This document shows positions 49,369 to 57,263 of a stretch of 64,000 nt of DNA, piece after piece. The notes under the pieces were generated by a model. That model was not told where the DNA came from. It searched no databases and saw only the letters and a list, made by a program, of their open reading frames with translations. The DNA is from UMGS1590 sp900552455 (GTDB taxonomy: Bacteria; Bacillota; Peptococcia; Peptococcales; Peptococcaceae), in NCBI GenBank assembly GCA_963931105.1, contig OZ007004.1:806001-870000 (forward strand). The letters are read 5' to 3'. Position 1 is the first letter of the stretch, and the number at the start of each line of letters is the position of its first letter. Made by a program: the position numbers and the translations under genes.

Positions 49369-49416
49369 TGGTTGTGTGGTGAATGTGTCGATTTCTTTCC
49401 TTAATATGGGCGGAGG

Positions 49417-50325
49417 CTAAGATTCTCCGCTTTCACTGAGGAGAGCTTGCTGGGCACGATAAGCGAGGGGCGGAAGTTTGTCGAGGCGGCGCTGTCGGCG
49501 GCGTGTGTTGTAAAAATGGATGTAGTCGCAGATGGCCTGGGCGAGGGTGTCGTAGTCGTCGAATTGGTCGAGGTGATACATTTCGCTTTTGAGGGTGCCC
49601 CAAAATGCTTCCATTGGGGCGTTGTCGACGCACATGCCGGCGCGAGACATGCTCTGGAGCATGCCTTGCTTGCGGAGTTTGATCTTAAATTTGAGGTTTG
49701 TGTACTGAAAACCGCGGTCGCTGTGCACGAGGGGATGGGCGTCGGGATATTTTTCGATGGCGCGATCAAAGGTGGTAAAGACGAGGTTGTTGTTGTTGGA
49801 GGGGCTGATGTTGAAGGCGACGATGTCGTTGGCTTTGAGATCGAGGATGGCTGAAAGATAGAGTTTCTGACCGGAAGCGTATTCAAGCTCGGTAACGTCG
49901 GTGAGCCATTTTTCGTTTGGGGCCTGGGCGACAAAATCGCGGGCGAGGATGTTCGCTGGCAGCTGCATGAGCGGGGCGGCGTGAGGGGCGGGTTGTTTTG
50001 TGCGGATGATGGCGCGAAGATTGCCGATCTTGGCGAGCCTGTGGAAGCGCTTTTCGTTGTAGTTGGTGTGGTGGATGGCGTTGTATTCGTCGGCGAGTCG
50101 GCGATAGCCGTAGATGCCGCGATAGGCCTGGTAGAGAAGGCGCATTTCGTCGAGGATGTGTCTGTTTTCGCGCTCGCGGGCGGATGGGGTGCGGTGGAGC
50201 CAATGGTAATAAGCGGAGCCGCTGATGGAAAGTGCCTGACAGACCCAGGTGATGGGGTGGCCGAGCTGCGCCATATCCTGGACGACGATATATTCCAATT
50301 CATGGCGCACGCCGGTCAGTCCCAC
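49417..50325 (-). CDS. IS3-family transposase OrfB (DDE catalytic part)
   Basis: The 302-residue frame starts at a GTG (50325) behind AAAGGAGG. It has an HTH_21-like N-terminus (YYHWLHRTPSARERENRHIL) and an integrase core with catalytic residues in LTDVTELEYASG (D), LVHSDRGFQYTN (D) and NAPMEAFWGTLKSEMYH (E). OrfB is usually made fused to OrfA by -1 frameshifting; the frame is open upstream back to the A7 run at 50346-50352, which supports the fusion. Both frames are intact, so the element may still be active. Confidence 0.92.
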   Translation of the reverse strand: MGLTGVRHELEYIVVQDMAQLGHPITWVCQALSISGSAYYHWLHRTPSARERENRHILDEMRLLYQAYRGIYGYRRLADEYNAIHHTNYNEKRFHRLAKIGNLRAIIRTKQPAPHAAPLMQLPANILARDFVAQAPNEKWLTDVTELEYASGQKLYLSAILDLKANDIVAFNISPSNNNNLVFTTFDRAIEKYPDAHPLVHSDRGFQYTNLKFKIKLRKQGMLQSMSRAGMCVDNAPMEAFWGTLKSEMYHLDQFDDYDTLAQAICDYIHFYNTRRRQRRLDKLPPLAYRAQQALLSESGES

Positions 50326-51005
50326 CTCCTTTCGAGGTCGCGCAGTTTTTTTAACGCGAGCACTTCTGTCTCAAGGCGGGTGATCTTGTCCTGGAGGATC
50401 TTGTTTTCGTATTCTGCACGTTCGAGGGGATCCATGCGCGCTGGATCGCGATGTCGGCCGCGTCCGTCGAGGAGGCCGTCGAGTCCGTAGGCGTCATATT
50501 TTTTGACCCAGGAATACACCTGTTGATAGCTGACGCTGTGGGTGCGGGCGGAAAGCTCGTAATTTCTGTCGTTGGCAAGACAATGGCTGACGATGTTGAT
50601 GCGTTCGTCGAGGGTGGTCTTGCGCCCGGGGATGGTCTTTTTCTTGCGCGGATTGGCGCGCGGGGGCGCGGCGGACGAGAGATCGCCGCTGCCATATTGA
50701 CGGATCCAGTTGCGCAGCTGGGTGCGGGCGCGGATGTTGTACTTGAGGCAGATGTCGCGCTGGGTTCCCTGACCGGATTGATACTCCTCGACGGCCTGAC
50801 GTTTGAGCTCTGGCGGATAGGTGTTGTTGGTTACTGAGCTTTTAAGAGCGTCGGGCCCATGATACTGATAGAGGGCGACGAGATCGCGCAATGTGCGGGA
50901 GCTGATCTGGAACTGCTCGGCGACGGCCTGATAGCTGCCTGCACCGGCAAGATAGGCGGTCACGGCATCGATGCGCTGCTGGTCGGTCAATTTTCGTTGT
51001 CTCAT
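50316..51005 (-). CDS. IS3-family transposase OrfA (helix-turn-helix part)
   Basis: The 229-residue protein has two helix-turn-helix repeats (LTDQQRIDAVTAYLAGAGSY ... and TTLDERINIVSHCLANDRNY ...), typical of IS150-group OrfA, which is longer than the IS3-group form. A leucine-rich C-terminal helix (RAEYENKILQDKITRLETEV) fits oligomerisation. It overlaps OrfB by 10 nt in the -1 frame. Start ATG follows AAAGGAGG. Confidence 0.9.
   Translation of the reverse strand: MRQRKLTDQQRIDAVTAYLAGAGSYQAVAEQFQISSRTLRDLVALYQYHGPDALKSSVTNNTYPPELKRQAVEEYQSGQGTQRDICLKYNIRARTQLRNWIRQYGSGDLSSAAPPRANPRKKKTIPGRKTTLDERINIVSHCLANDRNYELSARTHSVSYQQVYSWVKKYDAYGLDGLLDGRGRHRDPARMDPLERAEYENKILQDKITRLETEVLALKKLRDLERRWD
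50346..50352 (-). other. Programmed -1 frameshift slippery site of the IS element
   Basis: In frame 0 of OrfA the minus strand reads TTA AAA AAA CTG, a perfect A-AAA-AAA heptamer. Slipping back one base continues as ACT GCG CGA CCT in the OrfB frame with no stop, giving the OrfAB fusion transposase. Confidence 0.75.
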
Positions 51006-51116
51006 GGAAAGGCCTCCTTTTCTAGTATTGTTTGCGGCAGGTTAACACTATATATAGAGGATAACGCATTGTTAAAACATATACAAATATGATTTGGTTA
51101 AGTTATGACAATAAAC

Positions 51117-51142
51117 AAAAAATCCCTGCGACGCTGCAGGGA
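51117..51142. terminator. Hairpin upstream of the IS element
   Basis: TCCCTGC and GCAGGGA pair around GACGCT with an A-run before it, reading as a terminator on the minus strand (tail TTTTTTG). A second long stem without T-run (GCGCTCATGTCG/CGACACATGAGCGC) lies at about 51200-51229. Nothing codes between 51006 and 51316. Confidence 0.6.
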
Positions 51143-51237
51143 AATCTTATATTATAGCAGAAAACGGCGGCGAAATCTGGTTTCTGTCGTAAACGACGCG
51201 CTCATGTCGCAATCGACACATGAGCGCGCTTTTCCAT

Positions 51238-51272
51238 AAAAATTCCCCACCGCAGGAAGGATGCGGTGGGGC
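51238..51272 (-). terminator. Terminator of the APC permease gene
   Basis: CCCCACCGCATCC pairs with TGCGGTGGGG around TTCC on the minus strand, followed by AATTTTT, about 45 nt after the stop codon. Confidence 0.85.
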
Positions 51273-51316
51273 AAGCGAGGAGAAATATATAAAACTTTTG
51301 GGAGTTTTCGAGGTTT

Positions 51317-52744
51317 TTAGTCGCGATCTTCGTTTTCTGCTGCGATGACGGCAACTTTTTCCTGGAGCGCGGTGGAGCTGTAGTAGGTTTTGCGCTTAAC
51401 CATGAAGAAGATGAAACCGAGCACGAGCCATGCCACGAGGAATGCCCAAGCCTGTGGGCTGAGGAAACCTGGCGAGAATGGCAGGATGAGCAGGCAGATG
51501 AAGAAGATGGCGAAGCAGAGGCCGATGAAGGAGATGACGGCCTGTTTCTTGTCGCCAGCACGACGAGCGATGACGAACGCAGACGCTGTGGTGTAGGTGA
51601 AACCCATGTCAGCGCCGACGGCGGTCATGTCAACGAGCCAGCTGAGCACCTGGCGGCCAAAGAATGGCGCGATGATGGCAAGGATCATCATGAACATGAT
51701 GCCGAAGCGTGGGACTTTGTACTTCGGATCGAGCTTGCCGAATGGTGCTGGGATGGCTTCTGCGATGGCCATGGAATAAAGCAGGCGGCTGCCGGCGAGA
51801 TAGAACGCGTTGAGCCCGGATACGATGCCGCAGAGCATGGCGATGGCCAGAAGGATGAGGCCGATGGTGCCGATGAGCTGTTCGATGGCGGCGCCGGTTG
51901 GCCAGCTGCTGTTTTCAGCGATGAAGAGCTCCCATGGTTCCACAATGGCGGTGGCGGTGTTTGCGATCATGTACATGAGTGCTGCCACGGAGATGGAACT
52001 GACGAGAAGGGCTTTGGTCTTCTTATTAGAGAAGGAATATTCTTCGGAAGCCTGTGGGATGCAGTCGAAGCCAACGAAGGCCCATGGTGCGAGTGCAGCG
52101 ATGGTGAACACGCTGGACAGCGCAGATTTTTCAGGGGCGAAGAATGGCTTGAGGTTGGACCAGTCTGGACCACCCATGAGCACGGCGGCTGCGATGACGA
52201 GCATGGAGCCGACGAGACCAACGGCAACGGCGGTCTGGAACCAGCCAGCTGCTTCAACGCCGCGCATGTTGACGACGCCAATGATGACGATGGCAGCGAT
52301 GCAGACGATGAGCTCGCCGAGATAAACCGGCCAGCCGGCGATCTCGTAGAGCTTAACGGCCTGCAGCGGGCCAGGAACGAGATAACGTGCGACAAGGCCG
52401 ACGGCGGTGCCGTTCATCGGAATGAGCGCCCAATAAGCGATGGAGATGAACCAACCGCAGAGGAAGGCGTGGGTCTTGCCGAACGCGGTGTCGGCGTAAA
52501 CGAATTCACCGCCGGACACTGGGTATTTACTGATGAGATAACTATAACTGAAACTGATGATGACGATCATGCAGGCGCCGAGGATGAGACCGAGGGTGGC
52601 CCCGATCGGGCCGGCATCTGGCAGAAGCTGGTCGCCAGGCATGACGAAGCAGCCCCAACCGATCATGGCGCCGATGGCGAGCCCCCAGACGCCGAGAGGG
52701 CTGAGCTTTTTCTCAAATTGAACGTCTTGCTGTTGTTGTGACAT
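51317..52744 (-). CDS. APC superfamily amino acid/amine permease
   Basis: The protein has 475 residues and about 12 membrane helices. The N-terminal SPLGVWGLAIGAMIGWGCFV carries the G-x-I-G motif of helix 1 of amino acid permeases, and helix 6 has APWAFVGFDCIPQASEEYSF, resembling the substrate-contact region. Family members import amino acids or exchange an amino acid for its amine. The substrate cannot be set, and no catabolic gene is adjacent. Its own promoter region shows a TATAAT at about 52826-52831 with a weak -35. Monocistronic. Confidence 0.87.
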   Translation of the reverse strand: MSQQQQDVQFEKKLSPLGVWGLAIGAMIGWGCFVMPGDQLLPDAGPIGATLGLILGACMIVIISFSYSYLISKYPVSGGEFVYADTAFGKTHAFLCGWFISIAYWALIPMNGTAVGLVARYLVPGPLQAVKLYEIAGWPVYLGELIVCIAAIVIIGVVNMRGVEAAGWFQTAVAVGLVGSMLVIAAAVLMGGPDWSNLKPFFAPEKSALSSVFTIAALAPWAFVGFDCIPQASEEYSFSNKKTKALLVSSISVAALMYMIANTATAIVEPWELFIAENSSWPTGAAIEQLIGTIGLILLAIAMLCGIVSGLNAFYLAGSRLLYSMAIAEAIPAPFGKLDPKYKVPRFGIMFMMILAIIAPFFGRQVLSWLVDMTAVGADMGFTYTTASAFVIARRAGDKKQAVISFIGLCFAIFFICLLILPFSPGFLSPQAWAFLVAWLVLGFIFFMVKRKTYYSSTALQEKVAVIAAENEDRD

Positions 52745-53074
52745 AATGCTCTCTCCTTTACTTTTTGACGATATTTCCTCCCCGAAATAATATCCATTAC
52801 AGCGGATGTGCTGTAGGTTATGTGCATTATAAGGGGTTTTTTCCTAAATTGTATAGGTGGTTGTTGCACGAATCCAGGCCAATAGTCGGATTATTACAAT
52901 GCATTTATGAAAGAACGGTCGTTTTCTGACCGGTCGCATCTGGAAGAATTTTCTGTTCCGGCAGGAAATTTGATAAGTTGTGTTTTTTACAGTTAGAACC
53001 TTAGTATTTATAAAATTAATAACCAACGGCGACGCATTTCTTCACAGGAAATATACAAGTCCTTATCATTTTCT

Positions 53075-53103
53075 TGGACAACGGCGAGGCGGCGGGGTAT
53101 ACT
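53075..53103 (+). promoter_or_regulatory. Promoter of the plus-strand DUF523 operon
   Basis: TGGACA (53075-53080), 17 bp, TATACT (53098-53103), with start near 53110. The 5' untranslated region has a small hairpin AGGCAGGGAAACCTGT. The rest of 52832-53074 shows no gene. Confidence 0.65.
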
Positions 53104-53150
53104 ATAAGCAGGCAGGGAAACCTGTCAATGTGAACAAAGGACGGATCATC

Positions 53151-53507
53151 ATGATCATTTACAGTGAACACGGCAAGGCGATCGGTGCGACGCGTCGTTC
53201 TCCTTGCGGATGCATGACGGAGCTTGTGCTGCAGGCGGAGCCGTGGCGCACGATGCTGGCGAATGTGCTGGCAGATTATGCGCTGGAGGTGCCGTTCAGC
53301 GAACCACACACCTATCGCCTGGATCGGGACGACGACAACGAACGTTGGCTGGTGAAGGCGAAGAGCGTGCTGGAAAATGGGCTCTGGGTCGACGTGGCGG
53401 AAGTGCGCGAGAATGAAGCAGGGCTGCCGACGTTGTCCCTCCTGCGGATCCGGCCGAACTACACGGGAAGGAGGAGACGTCCCCGTGAACGACGAACAAC
53501 CAACTAA
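53151..53507 (+). CDS. Uncharacterised 118-residue protein
   Basis: I do not recognise this protein. It starts MIIYSEHGKAIGATRRSPCG, is soluble, and ends in a strongly basic tail (TGRRRRPRERRTTN). A GTG start for the DUF523 gene lies 23 nt before its end, so the two are translationally coupled. The frame can be extended upstream to 52980, but that would run through the promoter; the ATG at 53151 just after AAAGGACGG is preferred. An RNA- or nucleotide-related role could be guessed from the tail but is not supported. Confidence 0.6.
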   Translation: MIIYSEHGKAIGATRRSPCGCMTELVLQAEPWRTMLANVLADYALEVPFSEPHTYRLDRDDDNERWLVKAKSVLENGLWVDVAEVRENEAGLPTLSLLRIRPNYTGRRRRPRERRTTN

Positions 53508-53958
53508 GAAAAATCCGACGATGGTATTGGTGAGCGCCTGCCTGCTGGGTGTGGCCTGCCGATACGACGGGGAATCGAAACCGAACGAGCGGATCCTGTC
53601 CTACAATCGGGAATATTCCTTCATTCCTTTCTGCCCGGAAACCTACGGCGGGTTGTCGACGCCGCGGCTGCCGGCTGAGATCCAGCCTGACGGGCGTGTC
53701 ATCAACAGCGAAGGAGAAGATGTGACGGCGGCCTACGCAGCTGGCGCTGAACGCGCTGTGACGCTCTGCCGCGATTTTCACATCCACTACGCGATCCTCA
53801 AAAGCCGCAGCCCAGCCTGCGGACCAAAGAATTCCTACGACGGCAGTTTCACGCACACGCTTGTAGACCGCCCGGGCTGCGCTGCGAAGGCGCTGCTCGA
53901 TGCAGGGATCACTGTGTTTTCAGACGAGGATTTTGACGACACCGCGATCAGTGAATAA
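53485..53958 (+). CDS. DUF523 family protein (YbbK-like)
   Basis: The protein has 157 residues. DUF523 hallmarks are present: MVLVSACLLGVACRYDGESK near the start, PFCPETYGGLSTPRLPAEIQ near 50, and ILKSRSPACGPKNSYDGSFT near 110. These conserved cysteines suggest metal or cluster binding, but the function of the family is not established. The GTG at 53485 has AAGGAGG 11 nt upstream; an alternative ATG at 53521 lies closer to the conserved domain. It overlaps the preceding gene and precedes a ferredoxin gene on the same strand. Confidence 0.83.
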   Translation: MNDEQPTKKNPTMVLVSACLLGVACRYDGESKPNERILSYNREYSFIPFCPETYGGLSTPRLPAEIQPDGRVINSEGEDVTAAYAAGAERAVTLCRDFHIHYAILKSRSPACGPKNSYDGSFTHTLVDRPGCAAKALLDAGITVFSDEDFDDTAISE

Positions 53959-54003
53959 AACCGTCACCTATTGCCAAGCGATTAAGAGAAGGAGAGAATG
54001 CCC

Positions 54004-54192
54004 ATGTATGTAACCATCGATGAAAGCGCCTGCGTTGGCTGCGGCAGCTGCGAAGCCCTTTGCCCAGCAGTATTCGCCATGACCGATCGCGGCACTGCAG
54101 AACCGATCGCCGAAGCCACTGAAGAAAACAAAGCCGATGTGGAAGAAGCGATGAAGATGTGCCCAGCAAGCTGCATTTCCTGGGACGAATGA
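54004..54192 (+). CDS. Single-cluster [4Fe-4S] ferredoxin
   Basis: This 62-residue protein has CVGCGSCEALCP (about 9-20) and MCPASC (about 53-58), giving four ligands for one [4Fe-4S] cluster in the Thermotoga-type ferredoxin pattern, plus an additional cysteine. It is acidic, like most clostridial electron carriers. The ATG at 54004 has AAGGAG 9-10 nt upstream; an in-frame ATG at 53998 is also possible. It lies 45 bp after the DUF523 gene and shares its terminator. Confidence 0.87.
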   Translation: MYVTIDESACVGCGSCEALCPAVFAMTDRGTAEPIAEATEENKADVEEAMKMCPASCISWDE

Positions 54193-54209
54193 TCCTGCGC
54201 GAACTACAA

Positions 54210-54242
54210 ACAGCCAGCGTTTCGTTTGAAACGCTGGCTGTT
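54210..54242 (+). terminator. Terminator of the DUF523-ferredoxin operon
   Basis: ACAGCCAGCGTTTC pairs with GAAACGCTGGCTGT around GTTT, followed by TGTCGT, which is a weak T-run; the stem is perfect. Confidence 0.7.
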
Positions 54243-54253
54243 GTCGTATAAGC

Positions 54254-54293
54254 AAAAAAGATCGACGCTCCATCACGAAGCGTCGATCTTTTA
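54254..54293 (-). terminator. Terminator of the M23 peptidase gene
   Basis: AAAGATCGACGCTTCG and AGCGTCGATCTTTT pair on the minus strand with a T-run, directly after the stop codon. It faces the ferredoxin terminator. Confidence 0.88.
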
Positions 54294-54300
54294 TTTACGA

Positions 54301-55533
54301 TCAATTAAAGTAGCTCAATGGGTCCACGGTGGAGCCATTGACGATGGTCTCGAAGTGAAGATGTGGGCCGGTGACGTTGCCCGTTGCGCCGATATCAGCG
54401 ATGACCTGTCCCTGGCTGACGGTGTCGCCAACCGAAACGTGGTAAGCGCTGAGATGCGCATAGCGGGTCACGAGACCGCTTGGATGCTGAATATCGATGC
54501 AGTTGCCATAGGTGGAGAACCAGGAGGCGCGGATAACGGTGCCGCCCTGTGCTGCATAGACAGGATCGCCGGTGGAGCCGTTGATATCCAGCCCGAGGTG
54601 GAAGTCGCCGAGGACGCCGCCGACTGGATCGATGCGGTAGCCATAGTTGGAATTGATGACCTTACTGTTGGCTGGCCAGAGCAGGTTGTCACCAATGATG
54701 ACGGAGCTGCCGCCGGTGGTGCCGCCGTTACCGTTGGAGCCGTTGCCGGTCGAGCCGCCATTGCTGGTGTTGTTGTCGGCTGGTGGGGTGACTGGTTCGT
54801 TCACGTCTGGATAGGTGATATCTGGCACTTCAGGTTCTGGTGTTGGCTCTGGGGTTGGTTCAGGAACCGGAGTTGGTTCTGGCTCAACAACAGGAAGCTG
54901 GTAGCTGTTCATGCCTGTCCAGAAATTGCCGCTCCAAACGCTCTGACCATTGGTGGAGGTGAGCACGAGGATCTGGCTGCCGGAAAGGCTGATGTTTGCA
55001 TTTGCGACGATGGCCTGGAAGAAATCAATGGTCACATAAGTGCTGCCGCTGACGTTCTTCAAGGTGTAGGTGGTACCGCCCTGCTGCAGCTGGAGTCCGT
55101 CTCCTGCAGCGGTGAGATATACTTCGTAAGCGGTGCCGCCGGTGGTGGTGAGTTTCAGTTTCTGCTGGCCGTCTGGCTGCCATTCAACGCTCATCGCCTG
55201 ATCCTTGAATGCGCTGAAAGTGGCGCGGAGTGGCAGATAAGTCTGGCCGTCGATGGTGGTCGCCGGGCTGGTCAGTGTCACGTAGTCGATGCCGACAGAT
55301 TCGGTATCGCCAGTGGATGGCTGCTGTGCACCGGAGCCGTTATTGTCCGGCGTTACGCTGCCGTTGCCGTTCATCTGATTCATAGCGGCTGCCATGGCGT
55401 CGGCAGCTGCCTGCAGGTTTGGCGAAGTGCTGCCGCCAACGAGGGCGGTGTCATCTGCTGCTGCTGGCATGGCCGTGCAGGCGAGGGTTACTGCGCAGAG
55501 AGTCAGTGCGCTGGTCCATTTTTTCAAATTCAA
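54301..55533 (-). CDS. Secreted M23 metallopeptidase with N-terminal stalk-like domain
   Basis: The protein has 410 residues. Its signal peptide is MNLKKWTSALTLCAVTLACT...AAA. A stalk/copper-amine-oxidase-N-like region covers about 85-200 (DGQTYLPLRATFSAF ... VEWQPDG). A low-complexity E-P-T-P and N-G-S-T linker (about 220-290) leads to a C-terminal lysostaphin-like peptidase domain with zinc ligands in FHLGLDI, ARYAHLS and HLHFE. It should cut peptidoglycan peptides outside the membrane. The start is TTG, as in the six stalk proteins, with GGAAGG rather far upstream. 343 bp upstream hold no gene. Confidence 0.87.
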   Translation of the reverse strand: MNLKKWTSALTLCAVTLACTAMPAAADDTALVGGSTSPNLQAAADAMAAAMNQMNGNGSVTPDNNGSGAQQPSTGDTESVGIDYVTLTSPATTIDGQTYLPLRATFSAFKDQAMSVEWQPDGQQKLKLTTTGGTAYEVYLTAAGDGLQLQQGGTTYTLKNVSGSTYVTIDFFQAIVANANISLSGSQILVLTSTNGQSVWSGNFWTGMNSYQLPVVEPEPTPVPEPTPEPTPEPEVPDITYPDVNEPVTPPADNNTSNGGSTGNGSNGNGGTTGGSSVIIGDNLLWPANSKVINSNYGYRIDPVGGVLGDFHLGLDINGSTGDPVYAAQGGTVIRASWFSTYGNCIDIQHPSGLVTRYAHLSAYHVSVGDTVSQGQVIADIGATGNVTGPHLHFETIVNGSTVDPLSYFN

Positions 55534-55832
55534 GTAAGGTCACGTCCTTCCTTCGACAGGTTGAGGGCCGGAAAATCTTTGTCAAGGCCGTTCTCTATTG
55601 GACACCTGTCAAATGTCTGTTTTTCTAATGTACGAAGCTTTTTATGCTAAACTACAATTACGTGAAACTTTTATTATAATACCCCAAAAGCCGGATTTAC
55701 ACCAGAAGTTTGGAGCAATTGTCATGGAACTGTCATTTTCACGCGGCGCGAAAAAACGATCTGGAAAACGCAGCCGTTCAAAGATGACAGGCTACGCGCA
55801 AATATATTCTACGGAAATAAAAAGTAACAAAA

Positions 55833-55863
55833 CAAAAAAGAGCCCTCGTCCTCTGAGAGCTCT
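55833..55863 (-). terminator. Terminator of the amaP-asp23 operon
   Basis: AGAGCTCTCAGAGG and ACGAGGGCTCT form an imperfect stem followed by TTTTTTGTTTTG on the minus strand. Confidence 0.75.
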
Positions 55864-55876
55864 GTACGGTCACGGT

Positions 55877-56293
55877 TTATTGCTGCTGTTGCTGGGCGGC
55901 TTTTTTGCTGTCGCGCTCAAATTCTTCGCGGGTCATGACATCGACGACACGGAAATTGATATCGCGCACTTCAAGGCCGGTCATTTCCTTGACCTGGCGA
56001 CGGATATCGATCTTGATGCGGTCGAAGATGGCCGGCGCCGACGCGCCATATTCAAGGATGGCTTTGATCTCGATGGACGCTGCTGCACCGTCAACGGAAG
56101 CGGTGATGCCCTTGGAGGTTTTGGAGGCGGCGCCAAAGCTGGACGCAAATCCGCTCATGAGCGATCCTTTCATGTCGAGGATGCCGTCGATGTTGCGGCA
56201 GGCAACGCCGGTGATCTTTTCGATGACGGCATCGTCAATGATGAGGGTGTCGTGGTCCTGTGGAGGGATGGTTGCTTGTGGTTGTTCGCTCAT
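55877..56293 (-). CDS. Asp23/Gls24 family envelope stress protein
   Basis: The protein has 138 residues and an Asp23 domain (DHDTLIIDDAVIEKITGVAC, NIDGILDMKGSL ... SVDGAAASIEIKAILEYGAS ... VKEMTGLEVRDINFRVVDVM). The C-terminus is a charged QQQQ-rich tail. In Firmicutes, Asp23 proteins coat the membrane through the AmaP anchor and influence cell-wall stress responses. It is the third gene of amaP-DUF2273-asp23. The name asp23/gls24 is family-level. Confidence 0.9.
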   Translation of the reverse strand: MSEQPQATIPPQDHDTLIIDDAVIEKITGVACRNIDGILDMKGSLMSGFASSFGAASKTSKGITASVDGAAASIEIKAILEYGASAPAIFDRIKIDIRRQVKEMTGLEVRDINFRVVDVMTREEFERDSKKAAQQQQQ

Positions 56294-56333
56294 ACGATCA
56301 GATCCTTTCTAATAAACAGGGAGCGAGATGCGA

Positions 56334-56702
56334 TCATTTCATAAAGGGATTGTCGTCGATCCAGCGCTCATAAAAATGGCGGATACGCGCCAAGAGGCGC
56401 GGATTGCCGTCGCGCCAGCTGCCGAGGGTGTAGCCTGTGCCAACGCAGAGGGCGACGAGCAAGGTGCGCCAGAAGCCAAAGCAGAGGATGCCGACGGCGA
56501 CGACCAGACCAATGAGCATGTAGAGCGCGGTGTGGCGATTGGCAGAGATCCAGTCGCAGATGGTTTTGCGCAGGCTCATGCGGCGCGGCGTGGAACCGTT
56601 TTCCGGCTGCGATTCTGGCGCTGGTGGAGCAGTTGGCTGAGGCGTTTCTTCTGCGGCGCGAGCGTCAGGATCCCACCATGGGGCGTCGTTTTGCGGGGTC
56701 AT
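56334..56702 (-). CDS. DUF2273 small membrane protein of the asp23 operon
   Basis: The protein has 122 residues: a hydrophilic proline-rich N-terminus (about 1-45), then two membrane helices (TALYMLIGLVVAVGILCFGF and WRTLLVALCVGTGYTLGSWR) and a short basic tail. DUF2273 proteins regularly sit between amaP and asp23. The start overlaps the amaP stop by 4 nt. The N-terminal extension is unusually long for the family, which is usually about 60-80 residues. Confidence 0.85.
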   Translation of the reverse strand: MTPQNDAPWWDPDARAAEETPQPTAPPAPESQPENGSTPRRMSLRKTICDWISANRHTALYMLIGLVVAVGILCFGFWRTLLVALCVGTGYTLGSWRDGNPRLLARIRHFYERWIDDNPFMK

Positions 56703-57241
56703 TGGCTGTCGCCTCCTTCCATATGAGCACTTTCAGTGCGGGCGGTGTAGAAAACGAGGTCAACGCGACGGGCGGGCACGCCGGTACAGGTCAGGAGCGC
56801 TTCGCCGACGCGGCGGCGGATCTCTTCGTGGCGGGCGGGAAGCTCGGAATATTCGGCGATGCCGAGCCAGATCTTCACATAATAGCATGGCTGTTTGCCG
56901 CCGAGCACCCGCACGCGCACGCGATCTTCCAAAATGCCGCCAAAGCGCTCAATGGTAACATAGGTGATATTGCGCAGGGCTTTCGGCGAAACGCTGACGA
57001 TGCCGCCGTCGCGCTCGTTGACGATGGCAGGCAGGCGGCGTCGGGCGAGAAGCCCTTTCGCGAAAAGCAGAAAGCCGATGAGCACGGTGAGGATGAATCC
57101 GGCGAGGGCGATGTAGACGATCTGCTGCAGGGTCAGCCACGCAGGCACGCGTCCCCAGAAAAGCAGATCGTAGCTGAGAAAGCCGTAGCCCATGAGCACG
57201 AGGCCGGCGAGCACATAGAGGAATTTGGTGAATCGCTTCAT
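56699..57241 (-). CDS. amaP: Alkaline shock response membrane anchor protein AmaP
   Basis: The protein has 180 residues with two N-terminal helices (YVLAGLVLMGYGFLSYDLLF; QQIVYIALAGFILTVLIGFL). A cytosolic Asp23-like domain follows (GGIVSVSPKALRNITYVTIE ... VRVRVLGGKQPCYYVKIWLG). AmaP anchors Asp23 at the membrane. It heads the operon, 22 bp downstream of rsmI on the same strand, so read-through from rsmI is possible. Confidence 0.87.
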   Translation of the reverse strand: MKRFTKFLYVLAGLVLMGYGFLSYDLLFWGRVPAWLTLQQIVYIALAGFILTVLIGFLLFAKGLLARRRLPAIVNERDGGIVSVSPKALRNITYVTIERFGGILEDRVRVRVLGGKQPCYYVKIWLGIAEYSELPARHEEIRRRVGEALLTCTGVPARRVDLVFYTARTESAHMEGGDSQ

Positions 57242-57263
57242 AGAGATTCCCTTCTTTCACGGA

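Larger units (their letters stand above)
49417..51005 (-). mobile_element. IS3-family insertion sequence (IS150-like), coding part
   Basis: Two overlapping frames, OrfA and OrfB with a DDE integrase domain and a -1 frameshift signal, define an IS3-family element. I could not find convincing terminal inverted repeats or a target duplication in about 80 bp on either side, so the true ends are unset. It lies just upstream of stalk gene 6 and block A copy 6. Confidence 0.8.

Noticed and set aside
53377..53484. Longer DUF523 reading frame starting at 53377
   Set aside because: It would overlap most of the preceding gene and has no ribosome site; GTG 53485 follows AAGGAGG.
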